A DNA stretch of 64,000 bases from Methanobacteriota archaeon (GCA_004195615.1 PSPW01000005.1:1-64000); one strand, 5' to 3'; counted from the first letter of the stretch, positions 52,601 to 61,820 are shown. Made by a program: numbers and translations. Notes: a model not told the origin generated them from the letters alone.

Positions 52601-53659
52601 TGGGGTCTCGCATACCCCACTGCAAGACTTAGGACGGATTACTTCGCGATAGTCACGATATCGCTGGGTGAGATACTAAGGCAACTACTCGCCGTAGAAC
52701 CACTCCTTAGGACTGGATCAGCGGCGCAGGGGATATACAGTTATCCCAAGCCGCTGTACGAATGGTGGTTCTGCGGTAGCACGAATAGCGGCCCGGGAGA
52801 GGAATACTTCAGTCCCAACGATTGCAGGTCTGCCATGCTCGACTCGCCATCGATGGCCATCAGTAACCTCCTCGATCTGGGCAATCCAGCGCCCTACTTC
52901 ACTCTGCTGTCAATAATCGGACTCATCGCGGTCATAGCAGTTTGGATCCTACTCGAATCTCTGATTTCATCACCTTGGGGAAGGGTACTGAAGGCCATTA
53001 GGGAGGACGAAGAAGTGGCACAGCACCATGGCCACAACGTCCTGACTCACAAAGCGGCAAGCCTGGCACTCGGTGCTGTCATTGCTTCATTCGCGGGCTC
53101 CCTTTGGGTATGGAAACTGTCAGGGATAGAGTCACCATGGATGGCCCCCGCCACATCCACATTCCTAGTATGGGCCGCGTTTGTTATCGGTGGGACAGGG
53201 AACAACCGGGGGATGATCATCGGCTCATTCATCATGGTCCTGATGCACTTTGTCTTCAACGTCCTGATTGCAGCTAGCTCCCCCGATCTGCCACTATACG
53301 CGACTGCGAATAGTATCGACAACCTCTTCGCGTGGATCGTCACCGAGCAGTGGGAGGTTACCAGGATATTCTTCCTAATCCTCCTATTTGGAATCCTGAT
53401 AAGATCCCGAGCCACAATTGAGATAGGAGCATGCGGGTCAATATTATTCGCATTCACCGCCCTAGTGCTGGGAGAAAGGACGATTCTCGAGGTAAACAAC
53501 ATCTACGGGGAGGTGTCCATCGCAGGTGCAGGGATGTCATACGTGAAGCTTCTCCTAATCGGGCTGCTGATGATATTCTCCATGAAGTTCAACCCAAGAG
53601 GACTTCTCCCAGAGGTGCCCAACAGGCCAGATAGACCATCAGGAGGCGACTCTCGATGA
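49634..53659 (+). CDS. Fused LivH-LivM branched-chain-amino-acid-type permease with two extra soluble regions
   Basis: 1341 aa; both permeases of the transporter on one chain. The LivH half (about 30-580) shows YGNFAQSEFFMIGMF and NPELAASSGINVERVQTISA. A soluble insert at about 265-415 carries two calcium-loop-like motifs, DVNGNGVFD (about 302) and DLDGDGRLD (about 340). A mostly soluble linker with one or two hydrophobic segments spans about 590-880. The LivM half (about 882-1330) shows NLHTGYTGMVNFGVIFFVA and AIREDEEVAQHHGHNV, the loop that meets the ATPase. The start is a GTG at 49634 with a weak ribosome site. The stop overlaps livG by 4 bases. Confidence 0.92.
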   Translation: MPEGRNIELISSLKSLKEYHWDDLARIRKRLIIATLLIADAFVGLLYHTSSLNLLDYILADNLPFEMVFLLQSVQAISCGFFYVKILFDDAKSGILRSLGMFGSPFFLLAVIFITLEFLFTGQGLATDINIDSIAIVRETLTHSSTFLSIALGLTLTYKVQRYGNFAQSEFFMIGMFTTFVISWTGVYSPIFDSPRDDVIVWTLLFRVIVAAFIITGIAGVMVDLLVYRGFRLRDATPQVMMIGSLGVALALRAIFYLRFTSDKRQWFPDMDFSDQYTQKWIFPTTKLRIWLGDRSLAGSEDVNGNGVFDVETYTQAHANAGEIPMGAAIGDIIPGTGEDLDGDGRLDVAQSYTHNNCEQSTNPETGELMFDEASGDPILERIVTEGWSPGNPGSGGSRPAFELYDVGVDCVSQATNYYSYLKGSVAATIFTASILLYLFLTKSRLGMQMRAVADNPELAASSGINVERVQTISAFLSAGISGIGGSVFAMTYLWNPVSAFTLLLPAFAIIVLGTIGSIPGAIVASIIVGFTKAVSAVILMGIGPDLHDRYSYFTLADVMPYAFLIAILLIMPQGIGHAWEEWKIERMRKTTTPDPEDSRNSRAALAFLPTGIFGLHHWWGGRSDKAQNYSLVAIAAYLFHRFSSFIGRESLSDDGCGNVCSESLDDMKEELADLAIIIEPSTEEVGRMDELIISIDDYSKTNLEVLTGREDGTLMVEDSPYFSEAPSTLDESWLDLMQTEIQTVDLIADAGDLIWPLIPLLLWALAIYEGTRILREGKLPSSVSERSRIRGITSPFNEISTLIQILRTPWERGRSLIRTADRRHSDTVLSVKAWMTNQVAPTKDLFARESTGGPYVLQFPTLSRLPSWLNIPYGRRGKTGSNIAFLVLLLVLLGFLWWLPITDSDTWRWNKVFQVSNVVSLLCVFILMSFSLNLHTGYTGMVNFGVIFFVAIGGVTVAILTAPKSVNGYDWGFPSAIIASTVLAAAIGWGLAYPTARLRTDYFAIVTISLGEILRQLLAVEPLLRTGSAAQGIYSYPKPLYEWWFCGSTNSGPGEEYFSPNDCRSAMLDSPSMAISNLLDLGNPAPYFTLLSIIGLIAVIAVWILLESLISSPWGRVLKAIREDEEVAQHHGHNVLTHKAASLALGAVIASFAGSLWVWKLSGIESPWMAPATSTFLVWAAFVIGGTGNNRGMIIGSFIMVLMHFVFNVLIAASSPDLPLYATANSIDNLFAWIVTEQWEVTRIFFLILLFGILIRSRATIEIGACGSILFAFTALVLGERTILEVNNIYGEVSIAGAGMSYVKLLLIGLLMIFSMKFNPRGLLPEVPNRPDRPSGGDSR

Positions 53660-54453
53660 AACCGGCACTAAGCGTCAGGGATCTTCGCAAGATGTTTGGA
53701 GGATTGGTAGCCGTTGATGATGTCTCGTTCGAGGTACAGCAGGGCGAATTCGTAGGCCTGATTGGACCAAATGGGTGTGGCAAATCAACGACGTTCAACT
53801 GCATCAGCGGCTTACTGGAAAAGACGGCGGGCGCAGTCGAGGTCTTCGGGGAGGACGTCACGGATCTGAGGCCCGACCAGATCCAGAAATTCGGCCTGAC
53901 ACGGACGTTCCAACATACTCGTCTATGGCGTGAGATGACAGTGATTGAGAACGATCTAGTCCCCCCGAGAAACCAGTTTGGAACGACAATACTGGAGCGT
54001 CTAACTTCACTCTTGCTGTCCAAATCAAACCCAGCCGAGACGGAGAGGTTGGAGACGGCCTACTCGATCCTAGACCAGCTCGAGGTCCCTCACATGGCGC
54101 ACAACCTGACTAGCGAGCTCTCAGGCGGGCAGAGCAAGCTCGTCGATATCGGTAGGTCGATGATGGGAGAGCCGAAACTACTCCTGCTGGACGAGCCCGT
54201 TGCAGGCGTGGCAGGACCCCTAGCGATGAAGATCTTCGAAAACCTAAGGAAGATGGTTGACGAGACGGGGATATCGGTCCTGATAATCGAACACAACATG
54301 GATTTCATCCTCCAACAGGGTGTTGACAGGATTGTGGTGATGAACGAGGGGAGGATACTCATGGAGGGAACTCCCGACGAGGTCAAGGGCAATAGGGCAG
54401 TAATTGAGGCGTATCTCGGAGCCGCTGGAGAGCCAAGGGAGGATGAGGAATGA
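53656..54453 (+). CDS. livG: ABC transporter ATPase, LivG type
   Basis: 265 aa. Walker A is GPNGCGKST, the signature is LSGGQSKLVDIG, and Walker B LLLLDEPVAGV. The long Q-loop region with FGLTRTFQHTRLW is typical of LivG. It powers the fused permease upstream. The ATG overlaps the permease stop by 4 bases (ATGA), and its own stop overlaps livF the same way, so the set is translationally coupled. An in-frame alternative start was not needed. Confidence 0.96.
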   Translation: MKPALSVRDLRKMFGGLVAVDDVSFEVQQGEFVGLIGPNGCGKSTTFNCISGLLEKTAGAVEVFGEDVTDLRPDQIQKFGLTRTFQHTRLWREMTVIENDLVPPRNQFGTTILERLTSLLLSKSNPAETERLETAYSILDQLEVPHMAHNLTSELSGGQSKLVDIGRSMMGEPKLLLLDEPVAGVAGPLAMKIFENLRKMVDETGISVLIIEHNMDFILQQGVDRIVVMNEGRILMEGTPDEVKGNRAVIEAYLGAAGEPREDEE

Positions 54454-55169
54454 CTCGTGTCCTAGATGTCTCAGGTCTCGAAGGGGGCTATGGTTCAGTG
54501 CAGATTCTATATGGAATAGACATGCATGTCGATGAGGGAGAATTCATCACAATCATCGGCCCGAACGGATGCGGCAAGTCCACGTTCATCAAGACGATTT
54601 TCGGAATCGCCACTTATTATCGCGGTGGGATTGAGTACATGGGCCACGACGTCTCTAGTTGGCGTACTGACCAGCTCGTCAACCATGGAATCGCATACGT
54701 CCCACAAGTGGACAACGTGTTCCCATCCCTGTCAGTACTCGAGAACCTCCAGATGGGCGGTAAATCACTCTCTAAGGGAGTACTGGACGAGAGGATTGAG
54801 AGGTCACTGGAGATGTTCTCGGATCTCAGGAATCGGGAGTACGACCTCGCAGCCTCCCTTTCGGGAGGAGAGAGGCAGATGCTGGCGATATCCCGAGCCC
54901 TGATCTCCGATCCGAAGTTCCTCCTGCTGGACGAGCCGACAGCAGCCCTCTCTCCCCTCTACCAACAGCAGATAATCGAGAGCATAGACTCCCTAAGAGA
55001 CAAGGGGATCACCATCCTGATTGTCGAGCAGAACGCTAGGCTCTCCCTTGCCAGATCCGATCGTGGCTACATCATCTCCAATGGCAAGGTGGTGCATTCG
55101 GGCGATGCTCAGCACATCCTGACTGATCCCGAGATCGGCGAGTACTTCCTCGGTTCCACCGGGAAATGA
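54450..55169 (+). CDS. livF: ABC transporter ATPase, LivF type
   Basis: 239 aa. Walker A is GPNGCGKST, signature LSGGERQMLAISRAL, Walker B LLLDEPTAALSP, and the switch-region IVEQNARLSL with the expected Gln in place of the usual His seen in LivF-type ATPases. The GIAYVPQVDNVFPSLSV stretch is LivF-typical. It pairs with LivG as the heterodimeric motor. Last gene of the operon. Confidence 0.96.
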   Translation: MTRVLDVSGLEGGYGSVQILYGIDMHVDEGEFITIIGPNGCGKSTFIKTIFGIATYYRGGIEYMGHDVSSWRTDQLVNHGIAYVPQVDNVFPSLSVLENLQMGGKSLSKGVLDERIERSLEMFSDLRNREYDLAASLSGGERQMLAISRALISDPKFLLLDEPTAALSPLYQQQIIESIDSLRDKGITILIVEQNARLSLARSDRGYIISNGKVVHSGDAQHILTDPEIGEYFLGSTGK

Positions 55170-55194
55170 GAATAAACCTCTAGTCCAACAGGAT

Positions 55195-56934
55195 CTAACC
55201 CTTCATTAGTGTCTTGGCCTGCTCCGCCCACATCATCTTTGAGACCCTGCCAGGCATCAAGCCAAGGGCGCCATTCACTGCTTCGGCAGTCTCTTTGTCC
55301 ATCTTTGAGATCTGATCGAACGTCCTGATTCCCAATACCTTCAGTTTCTTCAGTGTCTCAGCATTGACTCCCTTGATTAGAGTCAGGTCATCGGATTTCC
55401 TGTCTCCCGCTTCGCCTATCTGAGCCCACTTGATTTGAGACGCGCTGAGGTCTGTAACGACATCATCATCTTCTTCCAGTTTACTGGAAGACTTGTCGAC
55501 TCCCTTCAGCTCCAGCATGGTGATGGCCTGTTGAGTCCAAGCAAGCTCCACAATCTTCTCAGGCAGAAGCTCCAGAGAGTCATTGACCTCATTGGAAGCT
55601 TCGGAATCAATATTGGAGATTTGCCTGTAGGTGAAAATGCCCAGCGCATTCAACTTCTTCTGCGTGAATTCATCAATCCCGTTGATCATGGTGAGATCAT
55701 CAGGATTACTGCCCTCAGAAATGCCAATCGTAGCCCAATCGAGCGAATCCCCTCTCTGGGCAATTCTCTCTAGGATCAAACCCTCCCTCTTCTCCTTCTC
55801 CATTTCCTCAGTGTATTGCTCAGCATTCTTCCCAGCCATCTCAGCTTTCCTGAACGCCTCGTCGAGCTTACTCTTGGCTGCATCGGCATCGACCTTGGCC
55901 TCCTGCGCCTCGTCTTCCTCTATCTCAGCGATCAATCTGGCTTCCTCAGCCTCAGCCTCTTCTTGATCCGCTCTCTTGATTGCCTGCTCTGCCTCTGCCT
56001 TGGCCAGCTCCACTTCCTCTTCAGCCTTGATGATCGCATCGCTAGCCTCTATCGACATTCGTTCCTTCTCTTCTTCCAGATCCTCCTTTTCCAGAGTTAT
56101 TTGTTCTGAAAGAACCTCTTTCTTCGACGTCTCGAGAGCCGCCTTCTTCTTTTCCATCTCGGCTTCGAGCTTCCTCATCTCAGCCTCTAACTGTTCAATA
56201 TCGGCTTGGCTCTCGACAACCCCCCCAACATCTCCAATTTCACTCACTTCCTCCGATAGTTCCGCGGGTACCTCAAGTTTCTCCTCACCATCTGGAGAAT
56301 GACCACCGCCGGTTCCAGAAATTTCGACCGATGAAATCACCAATCCTTTCATTAGATTGGAAACGACTTCCGGAATGAACCGCATTGAGTCCTTCATTCG
56401 ATGACTGTCATCGGTCTCATGTAGACTAACGTTTTCACAACCTTCCGCGATCTTCCGAGAAAAGCTGATTGGAACCACTTCGTCGTATTTCCCGTGCATT
56501 ATTGTCGTTGGATGGGCTGGGTTGGGCCACGACATCTTCTCTGCCGATTCCATGAACTCCCATGGGAGGACTATGTCTAGCTCGAAGCCCGTGTAACGTC
56601 TCTCTCCAGTCGTCTTCCATGCGTTCCTGCCCGTTTCCTCCATTCCTTCCCAGTTTTCTGCTAGCCCAAAGGCAGGAGCAATCAGCAGCAACCTAGTTTC
56701 TACCTGTGGCCTCATGGAGGAAGCATTTGCTGCGGCTAGCCCCCCCATCGAGGAGCCCACGACTAGGTCAAATTGCCCTCCATCCAGATGACGAATGAGA
56801 ACCTCTGTCTGATTTGCTATGCTCCACCCCAACTCTGACATCTTAGGTGCAGTGACATCCCACCCTAGGGCTTCCTTCATGTATGTGGGTTTGGAACCGA
56901 TCGGACTGCCTTCGAAACCATGTGCAAAGAGCAC
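55195..56934 (-). CDS. Alpha/beta hydrolase fused to a long coiled coil and two HhH-like domains
   Basis: 579 aa. Residues 1-195 are a small YqiA-like hydrolase: FAHGFEGSP oxyanion segment, nucleophile Ser62 in GSSMGG, MHGKYDEVVP (Asp) and DDSHRM (His). Residues about 240-400 are a long Glu/Lys/Ala coiled coil. Two similar domains follow, each with DDLT-(M/L)I-(N/K)G and a (L/A)LGI-x-T(Y/F)-x-QIS motif (about 411-440 and 515-545), resembling the HhH domains of DUF4332 and related proteins, which bind DNA or protein. GTG start at 56934, 8 bases after the PPC-domain gene stop, so likely an operon. The role is unknown. Confidence 0.83.
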   Translation of the reverse strand: MLFAHGFEGSPIGSKPTYMKEALGWDVTAPKMSELGWSIANQTEVLIRHLDGGQFDLVVGSSMGGLAAANASSMRPQVETRLLLIAPAFGLAENWEGMEETGRNAWKTTGERRYTGFELDIVLPWEFMESAEKMSWPNPAHPTTIMHGKYDEVVPISFSRKIAEGCENVSLHETDDSHRMKDSMRFIPEVVSNLMKGLVISSVEISGTGGGHSPDGEEKLEVPAELSEEVSEIGDVGGVVESQADIEQLEAEMRKLEAEMEKKKAALETSKKEVLSEQITLEKEDLEEEKERMSIEASDAIIKAEEEVELAKAEAEQAIKRADQEEAEAEEARLIAEIEEDEAQEAKVDADAAKSKLDEAFRKAEMAGKNAEQYTEEMEKEKREGLILERIAQRGDSLDWATIGISEGSNPDDLTMINGIDEFTQKKLNALGIFTYRQISNIDSEASNEVNDSLELLPEKIVELAWTQQAITMLELKGVDKSSSKLEEDDDVVTDLSASQIKWAQIGEAGDRKSDDLTLIKGVNAETLKKLKVLGIRTFDQISKMDKETAEAVNGALGLMPGRVSKMMWAEQAKTLMKG

Positions 56935-56942
56935 TCGCAGGA

Positions 56943-57380
56943 TTACTCCCCCAGGTCACAGAATGATATTCTGAGGAATTCGCTTTCAGTGGCTTCTCGC
57001 TCCATGGGCGTTACGTCATCACTTAGGACCCTCATGTGAATCTCTGCAGTTATCTCCACGGTGGCTTCGAAAAGATGCCCGCCCCTGACCACATGATCGT
57101 CGTCTGAGGCTACAATGTGAATATGCGAGAAGGGACCATCTGGTCCCGGAGCTAGATTCCCTTGCATCGAGAGAAGCTCCATCGGCTCATCTATGATTAC
57201 CTTCTGATAGACTCCTTCAGAGTCGAGAAATCCGAATGCAGTGTTCCGAACTCTGCCTATTCCGCTGGTTAGAGCAGCCGCCGTAATGCCATGTTCGCTA
57301 AGACTCCTGATTGAGTTATGCAACTCCTCGCCTTTGTCGAGTCGGATGAATAGGTCTCGACCAATACGTCGGTGTTCCAT
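56943..57380 (-). CDS. PPC-domain protein (DUF296)
   Basis: 145 aa, a single PPC fold. Recognised from LTSGIGRVRNTAFGFLD, the strand with SMQGNLAPGPDGPFSHIHIV, and VVRGGHLFEATVEITAEI. The family forms trimers; plant members carry an AT-hook, archaeal ones do not. Three metal-binding-like residues (His in SHIHI and GGH) may bind zinc. The function is not settled. It is first in an operon with the hydrolase fusion. Confidence 0.9.
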   Translation of the reverse strand: MEHRRIGRDLFIRLDKGEELHNSIRSLSEHGITAAALTSGIGRVRNTAFGFLDSEGVYQKVIIDEPMELLSMQGNLAPGPDGPFSHIHIVASDDDHVVRGGHLFEATVEITAEIHMRVLSDDVTPMEREATESEFLRISFCDLGE

Positions 57381-57588
57381 GTGTGTCCATTCGGGTCTCA
57401 GATTTCAAACTCACCATAACTCATTCACTCGGCGAACTTCCAAAACGAAGTCCAGTAGAAGTGGAAATTTACCAGAAAAGCATCCTGAGAGTACAACATT
57501 TCTCCACTGGAAGCAAAGGGGTTTGATATTACGACCATACTGTTCATAGACCGTATCTTCGGAGTTGCAAAGCCCGGTGACAAATCAA
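57381..57588. other. Divergent intergenic region between PPC gene and mcm
   Basis: 208 bases holding promoters for both directions. GGTTTGATATTA (about 57520-57531) is a possible TATA region for mcm, and GGTGA at about 57573-57577 a possible ribosome site. I see no repeat or RNA gene. Confidence 0.35.
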
Positions 57589-59754
57589 ATGACAATGGCA
57601 GCACATGACGCCTCCTCAAGATGGAGGACCTTCCTCGAGGAGGCAAAGGAGACAGAGGTGATGACCCTGCTCTCCAGACAGTCCAATTTCCCATTCCTCT
57701 CAATTCCCTTCCACGAACTGCAGACCTTCGACCCAGACTTCGCTGAGGACATACTGCAGTATCCGAAGCAAGTTCTCTCTGCTGGATCCAAGACCCTAAT
57801 GGAGATTTGCCGAGAAAGAGGGGAAGAAATAGACGCATTGCTCCGAGTTGGGGAACTCCCCGGGGACACTCGCAAGCCTTTGCGAGAGATTGGCAGCTCA
57901 GACATAGACAAACTGCGCAGCGTTGACGTAATCGTGACGAAGATCTCAGAGATTAAGCCCAGGATTCACAGGGCCGTTTTCAGGTGCGAGTCATGTCACG
58001 CGGAAATCGAAGTAGACCAATTGAACGAGAGAGAGCTAAAGGAGCCATTAAAGTGCCCAGATACTGACGGCTGCGGTCTTCCTAAAGCACAGACTAGGTT
58101 CGATTTGATTCTCATTAGCTCTAGGATGGTTAACAACCAGTGGATCGAGATTCAGGAGCAACCCGAATACGTCCCCAGCGGCGCACAGCCAAGGAGGGGC
58201 ATGGTTCTGATTGAGGGTGACCAAGTCAACAAGCACCTCCCCGGAGAGAGGATTACTGCGAACGTTATTCCCGTCGTCCGTAGCGAGGTTAGGAACCGAA
58301 AGAAAACCCCAATGTTCGATGTGATCTTCCATTTGATCAGCTCAGAGCATGAGAGTACTCCATTCACTGAGATTTCGATCGATGAGGAAGATAGTGATAG
58401 GATTCTAGAGGTATCAAAAAGAGACGATCTGATGTATCTCATTCAGCGATCGATAGCCCCATCCATCTTTGCAACAGGTATTCTAGGACACGTGAAACGT
58501 TCACTCGCTCTGCAACTCTTCGGAGGGGTGTCACGAAGATTGAATGACAAGACTAGGTCCAGAGGGGACATTCATATCCTCCTAATGGGCGATCCAGGAG
58601 TCGCCAAGTCACAACTACTCACATTCATTTCTGACCTATCTCCAAGGGGGAGATTTGCCACAGGTGGAGGCGTATCTGGAGCAGGGCTAACCGCTGCTGC
58701 GGTTCGAGATGCCTTCGGAGATGGAAGGTTCGCTCTAGAGGCGGGAGTACTTCCTTTGTCTGACAGGGGGCTAGCTGCAATTGACGAGTTCGACAAGATC
58801 TCCCCTGAAGATAGGAGGATGATGCACCCTGCTATGGAGCAACAGAAGGTCCATGTTGCAAAGGGCGGAATTACCGCAACTCTTCATTCCAGATGCGCTA
58901 TTCTTGCTGCTGCAAACCCAAAGGACGGGAGATTCAGCAAAAGAGGACCAAACCAGAGTGTTATGAGATCATTCCAGGAGACAGGTCTACCACCACCCCT
59001 CGCCTCCAGATTCGACATAATATGGATGATTAGGGACGAGGTGAGGATACATGACGACGAGAAGATAGCCCGGCACATCCTCAATAACAGGACTTCTGGG
59101 AAGACTGAGTCCATAATGGATAATTCAATTGAGTTGAGCCCACCAGACCTCGAAGAGTCGTTCATAGTCACCTTGGAGAACGGGGAAGAGCACCTCACTC
59201 AGAATTTCCTCAGGAAGTACATCGCATTCGCAAAGAGAACCATCCATCCGCAATTGGATGAAGAATCTAAGAATGTCATTCTCAAGTACTACACCGAGGA
59301 GAGGCAATCTTTCGGAAGGGAGGACCAAAGTGCCTCACAATACGAGTCTAATCAGGGCAAGGATACAGTCATCCCTATCACTGCCAGAGCTTTGGAGGCG
59401 CTCATCCGTCTCACGGAAGCCCATGCTCGAATGCATCTCCAGGAAGTCGCCACAGTCGAAAACGCCAACGTGGCGCTAGCAGTTTTCAGGCACTGGCGGG
59501 AGGAATCCGGAATTGAAGACGAATCAGAGCTCCATTCGGGTGTTTCCGTAAGGGCCCGTTCAAACAATTCGGCAATAATGAACATGGTCAGGGATCTTTG
59601 TTCCGAAAAAGGGGAGGCGGTTTTGGTCGAAATCTACAATCTTGCACTTCCAAGAAAGATATCTGAGGACGTGGTCAACCGAGTCATTAGCAAGATGCTC
59701 CAAAATGGAGAGTTGTTCGAATCATCGACCGATAAATATCGATTCGCCCGCTGA
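57589..59754 (+). CDS. mcm: Replicative DNA helicase MCM
   Basis: 721 aa. The N-terminal domain has a zinc motif (FRCESCHAEI...LKCPDTDGCG). The AAA+ core has Walker A GDPGVAKSQ (about 334), Walker B LAAIDEFDK (about 399) and arginine-finger motif LASRFDIIW (about 474). A C-terminal winged helix ends the protein. It forms the hexameric 3'-5' fork helicase. The frame opens at a TTG (57565); the ATG at 57589 lies after GGTGA and gives the family-like N-terminus. It is divergent from the PPC gene. Confidence 0.97.
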   Translation: MTMAAHDASSRWRTFLEEAKETEVMTLLSRQSNFPFLSIPFHELQTFDPDFAEDILQYPKQVLSAGSKTLMEICRERGEEIDALLRVGELPGDTRKPLREIGSSDIDKLRSVDVIVTKISEIKPRIHRAVFRCESCHAEIEVDQLNERELKEPLKCPDTDGCGLPKAQTRFDLILISSRMVNNQWIEIQEQPEYVPSGAQPRRGMVLIEGDQVNKHLPGERITANVIPVVRSEVRNRKKTPMFDVIFHLISSEHESTPFTEISIDEEDSDRILEVSKRDDLMYLIQRSIAPSIFATGILGHVKRSLALQLFGGVSRRLNDKTRSRGDIHILLMGDPGVAKSQLLTFISDLSPRGRFATGGGVSGAGLTAAAVRDAFGDGRFALEAGVLPLSDRGLAAIDEFDKISPEDRRMMHPAMEQQKVHVAKGGITATLHSRCAILAAANPKDGRFSKRGPNQSVMRSFQETGLPPPLASRFDIIWMIRDEVRIHDDEKIARHILNNRTSGKTESIMDNSIELSPPDLEESFIVTLENGEEHLTQNFLRKYIAFAKRTIHPQLDEESKNVILKYYTEERQSFGREDQSASQYESNQGKDTVIPITARALEALIRLTEAHARMHLQEVATVENANVALAVFRHWREESGIEDESELHSGVSVRARSNNSAIMNMVRDLCSEKGEAVLVEIYNLALPRKISEDVVNRVISKMLQNGELFESSTDKYRFAR

Positions 59755-59789
59755 CCCTATGAGCCCGAACCCCTTCCTAGGTAACGCAA

Positions 59790-61820
59790 ATGGAGCCAAT
59801 CGGAGACACCACTAACCCCGAATCACTTGACCCAGTCTCTCTGGGATTCATGTGTGGTCTCGAGATTCATCAGCAATTGGCCACTGCAAAACTCCACTCC
59901 AGAATGCCAAGCAAGCTCTATGAGTACAAGTCAGAGGACATTCCTTCCGACTGGCCCAGATCAACTAGGAGACTGAGAGCGTCTCAGGGAGAGAGTGGGG
60001 AGACCGATGTGGCAGCCAGGTTCGAGCAGAGAAGGAACCGAACCTTCGAGTATGTCCAACCCCCGAATGCGGGATTAATTGAGTTAGACGAATCCCCTCC
60101 CAGAAACCACGAACCAGAAGCCGTTGACGTAGTTCTAACCATGGCAGCACTAATGGATGCAAAGCCCATCCCAAATCTCCAGACAATGCGGAAGACAGTT
60201 GTAGACGGTTCCAATACCAGCGGCTTCCAGAGAACAACGATAGTAGCGACCGGTGGAAAGATTGAGGCCGACTCCAGCCAAGTGGGAATAGACGTCATTT
60301 CTCTCGAGGAGGACTCGGCTAGGAAGCTGGAAACAAAGAGAAGCGAATCGGGAGAGACAGTCGTCTACAACCTTGACAGGCTAGGAGTACCCCTAGTGGA
60401 GGTCGCAACCGCCCCTGATGTCCGTTCACCAGAACACGCAAAGGACACCGCATTGGCCCTTGGTAGATTGCTTAGGGACACTCGCAGAGTCAGAAGGGGG
60501 CTCGGATCCATCAGGCAGGATCTCAATGTCAGCATTGCATGTGGTGACAGAGTTGAGATCAAGGGGTGCCAGGATCTGGATTGGATCCCTCGAATAATCC
60601 GCCTTGAAATGGCCCGCCAACTGCACTTCTATCGCCTAGCCAATGAACTTCGGAGCGCAGAGTCTCTCCCACTACTTCCTCCAGACAGAGAAATGGACTC
60701 CAAACCTGTCGAGAACCGTGTCCATCTTGCCACATCGAACAGGATACCATTGGATATCCACGAACTCACTGAGATATTCTCAGAATGCGCATCAGAGATG
60801 GTTTTGTCGTCGTTAGAGGCCGGGTCTTCCGTCCTTGGCGTCCCCCTGCCGGGCTTCTCAGGCCGTCTGGGCAAGAAGACAGCCAATGGAAACGAAGCTC
60901 AACTTCCAAGGTTGGGCAGAGAACTAGCGAGCGCTGCTAAACTGGCTGGAGTGGCTGGAATTTTCCACTCTGACGAACTCCCTGCGTACGGGATTTCCAC
61001 ATCCGAAGTTGGCGCTGTCAGAAGTGCGCTGTCGCTTTCCGAACAGGATGCCTTCGTGCTATGCGTCGCCCCCAGTTGGCAGGGAGAATTGGCACTGGAG
61101 TCCGTGGTCTATAGGGCTAGGAGGGCTTTCCACAGAATTCCCAAGGAGGTCAGAAACGTAGTCATTCGGAAGGGCAAACCGGAGGATGGGACCACCACGG
61201 CATTGCGTCCTCTGCCAGGAGGGGCTAGAATGTACCCAGAGACTGACATTCCAGTCTTGGAAATCACCTCCGATAGGTGGAGTTCGATATGTGAAAACCT
61301 TCCATTGACAGTCCATGAGAGGAAGGAGCGACTCAACGTTCTAGAACTATCCACAAATCAAGTGGAGGCACTTCTGAATGGTGAGATTGATGACCTCCTT
61401 TTCCAGGGTATCGAAGGCCCTCTTGAGCTCCCTCCAAAAGCTTGGGCCAGTGCTCTATTGGAGACTGGTATCGACAAGCCAAACGCCTTGGCTGCGTCAG
61501 TGCACCTACGTGAACAGGGTTTGTTGACCAGGGAAGGCGCTGAGACTCTACTGATGGAATCGACGGAAGGACCCATCGAAACACTGGTGTCATGGATGTC
61601 TTCCGAATCCGAATCACGAGGTTTCGTCCCCGCTGACACATCTTCGATAGAGGAAGCGGTGGATGCAGTTCTCAGTGAACGGGCCGACTTCATTAAAGAG
61701 CGAGGGATGGGTGCCGTGGGACCTCTGATGGGGATGGTAATGCAGAAACTTGGCGGTTCGGCCGATGGCAAGGCGGTGAGCCAGATTCTGAGAGGCAGAA
61801 TCAATGAGAAGATTGGGTGA
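59790..61820 (+). CDS. gatE: Glutamyl-tRNA(Gln) amidotransferase subunit E
   Basis: 676 aa. It works with GatD to convert Glu-tRNA(Gln) into Gln-tRNA(Gln), the archaeal route. It starts with the kinase/amidotransferase core (LGFMCGLEIHQQLAT), with QRTTIVATGGKI and GLGSIRQDLNVSI. The GAD domain specific to GatE lies in the middle (LPGFSGRLGKKTANGNEAQLP and following). A tail domain with MGMVMQKLGGSADGKAVSQIL binds tRNA. GatD is not in this window. The stop overlaps the next gene's GTG. Confidence 0.96.
   Translation: MEPIGDTTNPESLDPVSLGFMCGLEIHQQLATAKLHSRMPSKLYEYKSEDIPSDWPRSTRRLRASQGESGETDVAARFEQRRNRTFEYVQPPNAGLIELDESPPRNHEPEAVDVVLTMAALMDAKPIPNLQTMRKTVVDGSNTSGFQRTTIVATGGKIEADSSQVGIDVISLEEDSARKLETKRSESGETVVYNLDRLGVPLVEVATAPDVRSPEHAKDTALALGRLLRDTRRVRRGLGSIRQDLNVSIACGDRVEIKGCQDLDWIPRIIRLEMARQLHFYRLANELRSAESLPLLPPDREMDSKPVENRVHLATSNRIPLDIHELTEIFSECASEMVLSSLEAGSSVLGVPLPGFSGRLGKKTANGNEAQLPRLGRELASAAKLAGVAGIFHSDELPAYGISTSEVGAVRSALSLSEQDAFVLCVAPSWQGELALESVVYRARRAFHRIPKEVRNVVIRKGKPEDGTTTALRPLPGGARMYPETDIPVLEITSDRWSSICENLPLTVHERKERLNVLELSTNQVEALLNGEIDDLLFQGIEGPLELPPKAWASALLETGIDKPNALAASVHLREQGLLTREGAETLLMESTEGPIETLVSWMSSESESRGFVPADTSSIEEAVDAVLSERADFIKERGMGAVGPLMGMVMQKLGGSADGKAVSQILRGRINEKIG

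Noticed and set aside
57425-57838. Minus-strand frame across the mcm promoter and N-terminus
   Set aside because: It overlaps the conserved start of mcm antisense and has no family features.
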